From Hyaloscypha bicolor E (Eukaryota > Ascomycota > Leotiomycetes > Helotiales > Hyaloscyphaceae), in contig NW_020194685.1 in NCBI RefSeq assembly GCF_002865645.1, forward strand, positions 1,626,807 through 1,690,806: a DNA stretch of 64,000 nt, read 5' to 3'. The notes below the pieces were generated by a model, which was not told the DNA's origin, made no database searches, and was given only the letters and a program-made list of their open reading frames with translations. The translations under genes and the position numbers were made by a program. This document shows, one piece after another, positions 10,285 through 19,166 of this stretch. How positions within the stretch are numbered: position 1 is the first letter of the stretch; every line of letters starts with the position of its first letter.

Positions 10285-10989
10285 TTACACGTGACAGGGT
10301 TCTCTAATACACACTTCACAGTTGTGAGCTCAATTCCCTCGGACAGTTGTCCTTGCGACTGCTGAGGTTTCGCCTTTTGACGGAGTCCTTGTTTTCGGGA
10401 AAGGGGAGGAAGGTGGTGGCTGAGGACTTGAGCCCTGAAAACTGCTGCCTTCTTTAGCGTCCTGCATCCTTTTTCGACTTTTCAGCCTGCTCTGACTCTT
10501 GAAGAACTGCGCATCTCTGTCCACTGGGGCAGTGAATTGTGGTCCTTGGATGCAGAGGACAACTTTTACTCCCCCATGCACACTTCTCAGTGATTCACCT
10601 CCTCCATTCCTACACTGCACCCTCCACAGTGACGTAAAATCTCATGTCCAATCCATCTATAAATACCGACAAGGCTGAATCTCCCACGCCAAAAGCAAGG
10701 TTCACTTCTCGTTACGAGCTCGTAAACAATCGAAATCAGATACAGAGCAATCACATGCCCTCAAAACGCAGGTGGCTGCCAGCCTGATTCTCCACGTTTC
10801 AGATATTTACAGAACACGAGCTTGCCCTGCCGTTGCCTCGCCACAATGCTGCCAGCTGTCAATCAACCCCATACATTAGGCAGCACATTCCTATATCCCG
10901 ATCAAATCTCCTCTCCATTCTTCCGTCTTTCGTACCTGCATGAAACCTAAATTGCTTCCGCCTTCCTTGTCGCACATCAATTTCGCTCT

Positions 10990-11001
10990 CACGTGACGTG
11001 T
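10990..11001. promoter_or_regulatory. Overlapping E-box (CACGTG) and CRE-like (TGACGTG) motif
   Basis: CACGTGACGTGT lies about 55-66 bp upstream of the F-box gene ATG, so it may fall in the promoter or the 5' leader. It combines a bHLH-type and a bZIP-type half site. Function is inferred from sequence alone. Confidence 0.3.
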
Positions 11002-11055
11002 ATCACTCAATTCACCAAGTGTTTGAGACCTTCAAACCCATTCCTCAACGACAAG

Positions 11056-11698
11056 ATGACCGATCTGAAGACTGTCGAAGATATACCGGAGATGGAGACC
11101 CAGTCAGACGAAGTGAGCGGAGCTACCGGGAACCAATTGTCGTTCATGAACCTCCCAACTGAGCTTCATCTTCAAATCGCATCTTACCTTACATATCCCG
11201 ACGCGCTGTCTCTCAAACACACAAATCGGCACTTCTATGGCTTCGTCTATACTGGAGTGAACCTAAAAATTGAATGGCTGATCGAGAGGAGGAGGCTGCA
11301 TTTGGACTGTCCGCATGATAAGGGGTGTGAGCTGGGGAGTGATATGAGATTCTGTCGAGGATCCGTCCGGTATGTCTCCTCTTCACTTAGCATTCACAAC
11401 GCTTTTATCTACCTACAGTGATGGATACCATAGCTAACAGATCGATAGGCTGCTAATGAAGAGAAGGAGGGAGCACGGGGAATGCGATACGAGAGAAGGC
11501 GGCAGAGGATGTCTGGTCTTTGGGACGAAGATTTGCACCTATCAGAAGAAACCAATGACGAGGATGGAAGCAGCCAAGAAATGGATGATGGGCTTCATGA
11601 ACAGAAACGCAGCACTCTGGTGGATTCTGGCAGCAGCAATCGGAGCAGTACTTGCTTTCAGCTTCATGTGGATGAGAGGGTTGGCGATTGAAGCTTGA
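11056..11698 (+). CDS. F-box protein with C-terminal membrane helix
   Basis: Two exons, 11056-11369 and 11449-11698, give 187 residues. The intron (donor GTATGT, branch TAGCTAAC, acceptor GATAG) joins RFCRGSVR to LLMKRRREHG in phase. An acidic leader precedes an F-box at about residues 30-64 (LSFMNLPTELHLQIASYLTY, then DALSLKHTNRHFYGFV), which would bind Skp1 in an SCF ubiquitin ligase. A Cys-containing segment follows (DCPHDKGCELGSDMRFC, then GECD, GGRGCLVFGTKIC). No LRR, WD40 or Kelch repeats are present. The last about 35 residues (ALWWILAAAIGAVLAFSFMW, a clear transmembrane helix) suggest a tail-anchored protein. Frames upstream lack an ATG, so 11,056 is the likely start. The target is unknown. 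Confidence 0.82.
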
Positions 11699-12202
11699 TA
11701 CCGTGGAGTCGAGGCATGATTGAGATATGAGGGAAATGCAACAACATAACGGGATGAATGATATGATGTACGAAGATCAAGATCTACGTTCGATAGATTG
11801 TTTTCCCGCGAAAGGAAGGAGGAAGCGTGCAAGAGGTGATGTCTCTCAACGTACCCCGCCATTCGGAACGACCCCTGCCGCCAAGCCCAACACCGCCGAT
11901 GAGCTCGAATTGTCTTTTCCTCCCCACTTCAAATTTCAACCTCTTTCACACAAGCGTGCTGTTACTGTTATTTCTCTTGATCACATGTTCATATTCCGGT
12001 CTTCAGCTGAGATCCATCAAGTGATGGTACGGGAAAGCTCGTATGATGGCCTGGTTCTGGCTCGAAGCGCACTTCAGCATGAATCGCAGCAACTTTCATT
12101 GGTCACGTCAATTCATGGCAAAAGGGGCTGCAAGGAAGTCTACATACACTACCGAAGGAGACATATAAGGAAGGTCAATAAATCGTTCCCTTGTAACAAA
12201 AA
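11699..12202. other. Intergenic region downstream of F-box gene
   Basis: About 500 bp between the F-box stop and the pseudogene start. An open frame spanning most of it has no recognisable motif and runs into the pseudogene 5' end, so it is not called. No repeat was seen. Confidence 0.4.
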
Positions 12203-13529
12203 ATGGTCTCTTCAATAGGAGAGAAAACCATGAGTGTTCATTACCGGAACGTTGATCCCATTGATCACGGAGAATCGAACGGCGATGGCCAAGAAGCGGA
12301 GTCGCCATGGCAGAGGATATCCCTAGGCGAGCTGAGGGGGAGTGATTTGAACAGAGATGAGCAGGAAGCGGAATTCCCACCGGAGCCATTGGAGCTTGTG
12401 GAGCCACCATGCCTAGATTCGAGGAGGCACAGGGACAGAGATTCTCGCCGCCGTTCACTAGATAGCATCACCGAAGCTACCGACAACCAACTCCTGAAGA
12501 GAATTGTCCGAGTAATCGAATACTCGGGATCGAATACGACCACTATCTTAGGACTACTGGAAAAGCTCTCCGACTCCACTCGCTCCGCAATAGACACCTC
12601 ATCCCCTCGATCTCCGCACACGAGTACTGATCCCCGCCCCTGGACTCGGGGACTACACATCTGAACGTCGAGAAGCTCTTGATTCTTTTACAAGTTGTGC
12701 TCGTCGCCACTCCCGGCACACTCATCTACCACCAATTGACCACCACTTTGACCGCTGCGGCCATGAATACACCCACTCTCGCCCCCCAGTATTCGTAGTC
12801 ATCGGCCTCTTCGAAGGCCCGGAAATGGCACCAAAAGAGCGAATAGTATATATCAAGCACCCTGAATGGGTCTTTTGGAGTCTCTGGTGGGCCATCGCCC
12901 GCTTGTGAGGTATTCGCTCAATCATGAGTTTAAAAGATTGCACTGGATTCAGAATATACATTGTACTCTCTTCCTCATCTCTTAATCCCTTCCTTAGAAC
13001 CATTGCACTGACAATTAAATCCCGCAGCGTCCAAAAACGATCCAAAGGATGAAACCGAGAAATTCCACCAAATGATCCCGTGCAACCAGCAAGACCTCAA
13101 CACACTCTCCGCCTTCCGTCGCTCCTGGGGTCACTCCTCCCGTCTTTCCCTCCCTTTTTGGCTTCTCTGGCGGCGATGAGCGGAACTAGACGAAATGGAT
13201 TCACGAAATCCTCAACCAAGTAGAATATTAACCTGACAGTAGCGAGTTTTCACAGCAGTTATCTCTCGAGATCGTGCTTGGTTGGTCGCCTCTACGAATC
13301 TCGATTGTGGTTCTCGGACCAGTTTTACTGAGTCTCGTTGTGGAGTTATGGTTCAGAACAGAACTCCGACGAATTTGGCAACGATTCAGACGGCTTGGGG
13401 ATTGCTTCCCACATTGTGACTGCTGGAAGCTGTGGGTTTTCCCAGCCAAAGAATAGGTTGAGACTGTTGCTAACACGAACAGTGGTTGTTGCACTACCTG
13501 CGGCACTGAGCAGTGTAGGAGACAAGTGA
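12203..13529 (+). pseudogene. Broken gene of a fungal membrane-protein family of unknown function
   Basis: The first open segment (ATG 12,203 or better 12,230, to 12,664) encodes a charged, Arg-rich N-terminal region. Coding then continues in another frame from about 12,640 (GDYTSERREALDSFTSCARR, PPVFVVIGLFEGPEMAPKER, KHPEWVFWSLWWAIARL), so one base was gained or lost at about 12,620-12,650. A TGA at 12,906-12,908 interrupts the conserved stretch just before GIRSIMSLKDCTGFRIY. A probable intron (GTACTC to CCGCAG, about 12,963-13,027) is followed by more shifted coding pieces (ETEKFHQMIPCNQQDLNTLS; KWIHEILNQVEY; SLEIVLGWSPLRISIVVL, a membrane helix; GLGIASHIVTAG; VVVALPAALSS). From memory of fungal proteomes this resembles an expanded family, often in Helotiales, with C-terminal helices, but I cannot name it. 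Several independent lesions make it a decayed gene. Confidence 0.65.
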
Positions 13530-13952
13530 AGTTTAAATAGATTACTGACAGCAACAATCCGATTACACTTTTCTAGCCACCAAAGTCCCTTGACATCACT
13601 GAAAGCACAAGTCAAACATCTCTTCCACTCTCCATCCTAATTTCTAGCCCTTAAAAACCATCCCCATGAGCTGCCAAGTAACAGGAACACAGCACCTGCG
13701 AATAGAAGTTCATAAGCTTCATAAGTCTTCAAATCCAACGCCAGACTCTCATCTGGGCATAGCGAACATCCATCTCATACCGCCAACCCACAAACTTCTC
13801 CAAACAGTTATTTTCTCTCGTCGCGAAAAAATGTACTTGATATCAAAATCTCAATGCACTAAGGAAATTGTGAGGTCACAAGTTAAAAATATTTAGAACA
13901 AACGGAACCCGTAACCCTGCAGATACGAGGACTTTGGCGTATGACATCTGTC

Positions 13953-14076
13953 AAGTCCGTAGGAGCACTGAGGTCCGAACACTTACTCGTCGTCGAGGAT
14001 GATCGCCGACGAAGCTAGAACTGGAGTAAGAAGCCGCGCGTAGCAACGGACTTCAACTGTTCGGTCTCCCTCAGTG
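13953..14076. other. Interlocking inverted repeats (possible structured RNA or foldback element)
   Basis: Four complementary arm pairs are visible. A: AAGTCCGT 13953-13960 with ACGGACTT 14046-14053. B: CACTGAGG 13966-13973 with CCTCAGTG 14069-14076, extended by CCGAAC 13975-13980 with GTTCGG 14059-14064. C: CTTACTC 13982-13988 with GAGTAAG 14024-14030. D: TCGTCG 13990-13995 with CGACGA 14007-14012. D nests in C. A and B cross each other (order A, B, A', B'), so the whole would be a pseudoknot or two alternative folds. It might be a noncoding RNA or the remains of a foldback/MITE-like element. I cannot match it to a known RNA family. Confidence 0.45.
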
Positions 14077-14153
14077 CCGTGGAACCGAGTTTGAGTTGGG
14101 GTGAAGAAATCTTAAAAGGATCCAGGTAAAAGTGTGAAAAGGGAGAGTCCGGA

Positions 14154-14165
14154 GGAAGATCTTCC
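14154..14165. repeat. 12 bp perfect palindrome GGAAGATCTTCC
   Basis: A perfect palindrome in the gene-free region, about 80 bp right of the interlocking repeats. It could be a binding site or chance. Confidence 0.3.
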
Positions 14166-14187
14166 ACAGACAAAGAACAGGGCCGAC

Positions 14188-14206
14188 TCCCGACGAGAAG
14201 TCGGGA
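14188..14206. other. GC-rich hairpin, 7 bp stem with GAGAA loop
   Basis: TCCCGAC pairs perfectly with GTCGGGA across a five-base GAGAA loop. There is no T-run after it, so it does not resemble a Pol III terminator. It may belong to the same structured transcript as the repeats at 13,953-14,076; that link is inference. Confidence 0.35.
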
Positions 14207-15261
14207 AATCCCGCACCGACGCCGAGGTCTTTGAGAACAAGCAGCCTGACCCCCGAATCAGAACCTACTGATCAACCTTCTTTATTTCAAGCTTAACTAA
14301 TGTGAAACCTGAACCGTTCACGGGGGCTCTCCAAATTCAGGTAAGCTTACCGCTTCCGTGTAGCAGAGTGAGCTTTACCTGCACCTCTGCACGCCCGAGA
14401 AGGTACAACTCCACCAAATGTGGCAGACAAGATATATCTCTGCAGCTCGACGCGTAACCATGCCATTGCCACGCACGCCGCCTCCCGCTTTCACCAACCT
14501 GCAGGAGCGATGAAATTCGCCGAAGGGAAGGCCAGCCTGGCAGCCTCAAACTTTCCCATAGTCCGGCATACTGATTTCAACCGTCACCATTTCTAACTGG
14601 CCAAGCTACCCCTCAGAAACCGCACATCGTAAGATCTTTCGACTCCACCCAACGAGCTCTATTGTACCGTAATCGGAACATCACGAATCGGACAATAAAC
14701 GCGTCATCGCTGATCGGCAGCAGGGTTCAGCTTTGTGTTTCGAATCCCCTCCAAATGCGATGGCGGGGTTTTTGTATGACCCCGCCAAGCCCTCACGCAT
14801 ATCGAATCGTGCATATCCCACGCTGATAGGATTCAAGAGCGAGGTACTCGACCATTCCGTCATTAAAAAACACAACACTCTGCTTCATTGGATTTTGTAA
14901 CGTTGTCGTCCAACTGCCGCATCCAATGAAAGCGTCATTCGATTTACATCAGGAGCTCATCAGCCACCACGACCAACGCAGCACTTCGTCAGCTACCCAG
15001 CCTTGCCAGTCGCACAGCGTCTTCTTTTGGTCCTTTGATCCTCTGATTCTGAAACGGGGAGCCCTCGTTCCCAAATCCAGAAGACCGTCGCTACTCCATA
15101 TCATGGAGGGCTGGGCCGGACTTCCCCACCACCACCGTCCGTGCCGCAGTCAAACAGCGAACGCCTCTTTCTGTACAGCTATATAATCTAGAGCTGCACC
15201 TTCACGTGTACTCAATTAAAATTTGGAACAACTTGATTCCGAAAGCTCAATATCTCCAAAC

Positions 15262-15963
15262 ATGAAGTTTCCTACAATCGTGCTCGCGCTGTCCAGCCTT
15301 GCTTCAGCCCAGTTTCCTGGGGGTGGTGGAAATGGCATGTGGGGTGGAAGGGGTGGAATGGGTGGTACATGGGACTTTGCTCCTTCATGTGCTGTGAGTA
15401 TTTCTGTTTTGCACTTGCACTAAGAGCCTTGCAACTGATAAGATATCTAGCAATCGTGTTTCTCTTCCGCTTATTCCACATGGAGTGCTTGGTCAGGACA
15501 GTGTACCAGCACGGCAGCAGTAGCAAGCTGCGTCTCCTCGGCGTGTCCAAGCGCCTCATATTCCACCCTCTCAAACTTGCAGTCCTCTTTATGCTCTGCG
15601 TATTCAGGCTGCGCGACAAACACCGCAACTTGCACAGGCGGGTGGGGCCCATGGGGAGGTCCTGCAGGGTGGGGAGGAAGTGGATGGGGCGGCATTGGAC
15701 CTAACGGATGGTATACGCTCACTGCTACGGGCGGCCAGACGGGCTTGACCACAACGACAGTCACTGTGACCACAACTGTAGTGGAGTCTGGGGTTACTAA
15801 CACGAAACTTATAACATCGTTGCAAACGGGAACTTTTGTTGCTGCTCAGGTCGCTGCTTCAACTTCGACTACTGGTTCACACAATGCTGCTCCAACGCTT
15901 GGATCGAAACAGAGCGTCGAGGCTTTGGTTATCGTAGGAATGGTGGTGATGGTTGCATTGTAA
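15262..15963 (+). CDS. Cysteine-rich secreted protein, CFEM-like, probably GPI-anchored
   Basis: Two exons, 15262-15393 and 15451-15963, give 214 residues. The intron has donor GTGAGT and acceptor ATATCTAG and is in phase 0. Residues 1-16 form a signal peptide (cut after SLASA). A Gly/Trp-rich spacer (FPGGGGNGMWGGRGGMGG) follows. The next part has eight cysteines (43, 47, 62, 71, 76, 92, 98, 105) beginning PSCAQSCF, which recalls the opening of CFEM domains, but the C-x-C pair of true CFEM is absent, so the assignment is tentative. A second Gly/Trp-rich patch, a Thr/Val-rich stalk (LTTTTVTVTTTVVE) and a C-terminal hydrophobic tail (VEALVIVGMVVMVAL) fit a GPI-anchored wall or membrane protein. 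CFEM proteins act in surface binding, heme uptake or host interaction. No role can be assigned to this one. Confidence 0.8.
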
Positions 15964-16964
15964 AGAAGGGGAGGATCAGAAACTCTCGCTCATAGAAGAC
16001 GGGGGTCCGATGACAATGTCTGGAACGAAATAACAAGTATGATCTAGGAAAAGGAAATGAACATGGACGGCAGGATAGATGAAAAACTTCATTGGATTGG
16101 CATCCTCCAATAATGATCGATGTCTTTTAGACATGGGAAAACAGAATCTTGGAATTCAAATTGTTTCAAAGCAATGCTTAATGTTTCATGAATTTCCCTA
16201 ATATCCTCTGGCGGGCGCGCATTTCCTTGTTCTTCAGCAAAATATCGTCAACAGAAGGCTTTTGAAAGAGCTGTCATTTCCTTAATGTGCTAGCAGCTCC
16301 GTTTCTAAGGAATTTTAATCCGGAAGGTATGAATGAATGATCAAGAGCAGATAGATCTTCGCTTGCATGATCCATGAAGGACTTTGGTCTCGGTGTTACA
16401 CTTGTCGTAGCTGATGCCATTTGAAGTACGGAGCTGCTGTGGTCTTGCAAGGATGTCGTGTGCGAGAAGAGCGTGTTGTATATACTTGTGCCCCGGTTAC
16501 AGAGCTAAGTGGGAGAGACGGCAAACAACAGCGAGACGAAGGGGAGGCAGAGCCACTCGGCTTCCACCGCAATCTATCTGATAGCAGTGCTCTAAACGAG
16601 AGTCTGAGGGGCTGCGGAACAAGGGGTAAAGCTCCGGGACCCCCCTGGGGCCTGTGGCAGGGAAGTGGGTGAACATCTCAGAACCCTGTCGAGGTCCTCG
16701 AGGAGATCTTGATGTCGAGATCGCTGGGGTTGTCAAGTTTAAATCTCGGCTGCGATACGGGGCACTGACCTTTTACCTCAAGGCTGATCGGGGGTTGGAC
16801 CGTATTCGGAATGAGGGGCGCAGGTGAGCTGGACATCCATTTCACCTCGTATGGTCACGCACGACCCGCGCGGGTCTCCCCGGAGGTTTCAATCTCCGGA
16901 TTGCCCCGTACGGCTATCCATCCCACTTCTACTAACAAATTTTCCCTATACAGAAGTATTTTCT
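15964..16964. other. Gene-free flank between last gene and AT-rich block
   Basis: One kilobase of normal composition follows the secreted-protein gene. Open frames at about 16,421-16,736 on both strands have no supporting features. The final 200 bp become GC-rich and contain a 14 bp palindrome and a hairpin immediately before composition collapses to AT at about 16,940-16,970. Confidence 0.5.
16863..16899. repeat. Palindrome plus hairpin at the composition boundary
   Basis: GACCCGCGCGGGTC (16,863-16,876) is a perfect 14 bp palindrome. Four bases later CCGGAG (16,880-16,885) pairs with CTCCGG (16,894-16,899) across an 8-base loop. The AT-rich block starts about 70 bp further on. These may mark the end of an un-RIPed element fragment or a boundary element; function is unknown. 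Confidence 0.4.
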
Positions 16965-17382
16965 AAATATTTTCTAATTAGCTATTATTTGCTTTTTAAG
17001 TCTAATCTACTATAACTTATATATATAAAAAATTAGTTTTATTTATATATATTAATATATTTAATTTTATTTTAAAATTCATTATATTTATATAATAATT
17101 CTTATTAAATTTACTTTTTTTTATTTCTAAATATTTCTTTTAAACTATTTCTTAATATAATTATTATATTATTTGTTTCTAGTATTTATTTTATATAATA
17201 AGCTCGAAATTAATTTCTTTAAGCTATAATTTAAACTAATTATAAGATATATAATAGTAAAATAATATATAAATAATTAAAGTAAATAAATTATAAAGTA
17301 ATATTTATAAATATAACTAATTTCAAGAATTAATTCTAATAAAAAACTAATTAATACCCTTTTCTAAAGCTAAAAGTATTTC
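16965..17382. other. AT-rich RIP-damaged DNA, unassigned
   Basis: Sequence is almost entirely A and T, with CA and TG dinucleotides nearly missing. It probably derives from a transposon. No domain can be recognised. Confidence 0.5.
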
Positions 17383-17700
17383 TGTAACAGCAGGAACAGA
17401 GTAATAGAACGAGGCTCAAAGATTAATAATTCCAATGTCCTATAGAATCTAAAGCTAAGGAGAGAAGGAGTGAGGTGTGGCAGTGGATAAGTAGGTATGG
17501 CCAAGACTACTGAAACGCCGAGCTTTGGAAGCGAGCTTGGTTTGAACCATAGCGCAGTGGATAAGTAGGTATGGCCAAGACTACTGAAACGCCGAGCTTT
17601 GGAAGCGAGCTTGGTTTGAACCATAGCTTGGAACCTTAGCTGAAACTAATCCCTTAGCTGAAACCACGTCCGTATTAACTATATAATACCAGCCGTTATA
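17383..17700 (+). mobile_element. Solo LTR-like repeat, copy 1 (with internal duplication)
   Basis: Ends TGTAACAGC...GCCGTTATA are inverted repeats derived from TG...CA termini, flanked by a perfect 5 bp target duplication ATTTC (17,378-17,382 and 17,701-17,705). This is the signature of a solo LTR or a small TRIM-type element. It differs from copies at 22,311-22,555 and 26,226-26,469 by an exact 74 bp tandem duplication (17,480-17,553 repeated at 17,554-17,627). Its interior keeps GC-rich words (GGTATGGCCAAGACTACTGA), so it is less damaged than its surroundings. It codes for nothing. Confidence 0.75.
17480..17627 (+). repeat. 74 bp direct tandem duplication inside solo LTR copy 1
   Basis: Two units, 17,480-17,553 and 17,554-17,627, appear identical by eye, beginning GCAGTGGATAAGTAGG and ending GAACCATAGC. 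The other two copies of the repeat have one unit. The identity implies a duplication later than the mutations that separate the copies. Confidence 0.8.
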
Positions 17701-18884
17701 ATTTCCTTATATATTTTCTAATATTTAGCTAAATATAATATATATTATTAGATATAAAGTTTATCTAATTTCTTAATTAGTTTATAAATTCTAATTTAGC
17801 CTCTATTTATAAATAAATTATTATTTTATAGGCCTAAAAACTTAGAAAAGTTAATTTAATTTTCTAGTTTATTTATAATTTTCTTTTTTAGAATTTTTTA
17901 AATATTTAGAATTGTTATTTTTTTAAAAAAAAGTATTATGAAAAGTCTTTTTTTTATAACTATAATATTATATCTAGTTTTTTTTTATTTCTTATTTTTC
18001 TTTTCTAAGTTTTTTTTTTTAAATTTTTTAAACTCTTTTAAGCTTCTTTTAAGTTTTTTTTAATTTCTTTTTCTATTTCTTTATTTATTAAAATAAATTC
18101 TTTCTTTAATATTTATTAGCCTATTATTAATTATTTAGCTAATATTTCTATAGCCTTAATTTATTTTTATTATTTTTAATATTCTAAGAATATTACTAAA
18201 TTTCCCGATTTTATTTATTTTAAAAGTAATAATTATTTAATATATAATTACTATTATTCCAAAAATAAGAAATATAATTCTATAACTTATAAATTTCTTT
18301 CTTTATTTCCTATTTTAATATTATTTAGAATTTTTTAAATATATATAATATAATTAAATTACTTTTTTTAAACTATAAATATATATAAATATTTTTTATA
18401 TTTTTTATATTAAAGCTATTATTTAAAACTAATAAATTCTTTTAATAATCTAAAAAATAGATTAAATAATTCTTATTAATTTAATATAAATATAAAATAC
18501 TTTTAAAAATATAACTAATATTTTTTAGTATTAAATAAACTTATTTTTATTTTTATTTTTTACTAATAACTAATAGTTTTCTAAATTAATTTATTATTTG
18601 TTTTTTAAAAGAATAAAAATAAAAATAAAAATAAAAATAATAGAAACTAGTTATAAAAATAAATATATAATTTTTAATAGTTTTTTAATAAAAATACTTA
18701 TTTTTTATATTTTTGTTTAGTTAATAATATTATAATATTTAAGCTATATTTTCTAGATTATTTAATAATTCTTATATATTATTTATTATAAAAAAGAAAT
18801 TATAATAAAATAAAAATTAATATAAAATATAATTTAATAATTTAATAATAAAATTAAAAATATAAATAATAAAATATAAATAAT
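17701..18884. other. AT-rich RIP-damaged DNA with T-runs and an (AAAAAT)n tract
   Basis: No gene or element boundary was found in 1.2 kb. Long poly-T and poly-A stretches occur, and a perfect AAAAAT microsatellite of about five units lies at 18,612-18,640. It is probably old retrotransposon sequence, interrupted on the right by a Copia insertion at 18,885. Confidence 0.45.
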
Positions 18885-19166
18885 TATTAGTTTACTAGTA
18901 ATATATAATACTATTATATAATTATAAAATACTATTTATATAAGATTAGTAAAGTTATTATTTAGAAATAGAAAATATAGTATTATAATATTAATATATA
19001 ATTCCTAAATCTACTAAGCTTAATAGAGTCTAGTTTACTAGTTAAGTTACTTATAAAATATAGGATTATATAATTATATTTCATATTCTATATTTCATTA
19101 TCTATATCCCGTATCCCGTATTTCGTAACTATATATATAACTTCTAAAGAAATAGTTATATTAATA
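18885..19166 (-). repeat. Copia LTR of E1 (3' LTR)
   Basis: Begins TATTAGTTTACTAG and ends ATATTAATA on the plus strand; ancestral TGTTGGT...ACCAACA ends are inferred after undoing C-to-T changes. Followed by the CTAGAAACT motif found inside all copies. Confidence 0.8.

Larger units (their letters stand above)
10187..11055. promoter_or_regulatory. Divergent intergenic region, EXO5 (-) / F-box gene (+)
   Basis: These 869 bp separate two divergent genes. Visible motifs are a GTCGCGA...TCGCGAC inverted repeat (10,258-10,284) close to EXO5, a CRE-like TGACGTAA (10,630-10,637), a TATAAATA (10,658-10,665), and a CACGTG overlapping TGACGTG (10,990-11,001) just before the F-box gene. A 47-codon open frame at 10,644-10,787 overlaps the TATA-like motif and is probably not translated. 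Motif roles are inference. Confidence 0.45.
13530..15261. other. 1.7 kb gene-free region with structured inverted repeats
   Basis: No protein gene is supported: the open frames here are short, unspliced and without motifs. GC content is like the neighbouring genes, so it is not part of the RIPed block. The notable content is the set of interlocking inverted repeats at 13,953-14,076, the palindrome at 14,154-14,165 and the hairpin at 14,188-14,206. The last about 150 bp must include the promoter of the downstream secreted-protein gene. Confidence 0.5.

Noticed and set aside
10330..10620. 96-codon minus-strand frame upstream of EXO5
   Set aside because: No recognisable domain; it occupies the divergent promoter region.
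10644..10787. 47-codon plus-strand frame starting MSNPSINTDKAE
   Set aside because: It overlaps a TATA-like box and leads to no conserved exon. It could be an upstream ORF if transcription starts earlier, but nothing proves this.
11727..12218. 163-codon plus-strand frame after the F-box gene
   Set aside because: Composition is non-coding-like and it runs into the start of the pseudogene in another frame.
13966..14076. HDV-like ribozyme or CACTA transposon end
   Set aside because: The crossing helices recall the HDV pseudoknot, but the P4 hairpin position has only five bases and the nested helix is too long. CACTG-type ends lack a visible target duplication.
14337..14878. Short minus-strand frames in the gene-free region
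   Set aside because: No start context, no motif and no splice partner.
16421..16736. Open frames on both strands before the AT block
   Set aside because: Mirror-image frames with no domain; probably intergenic.
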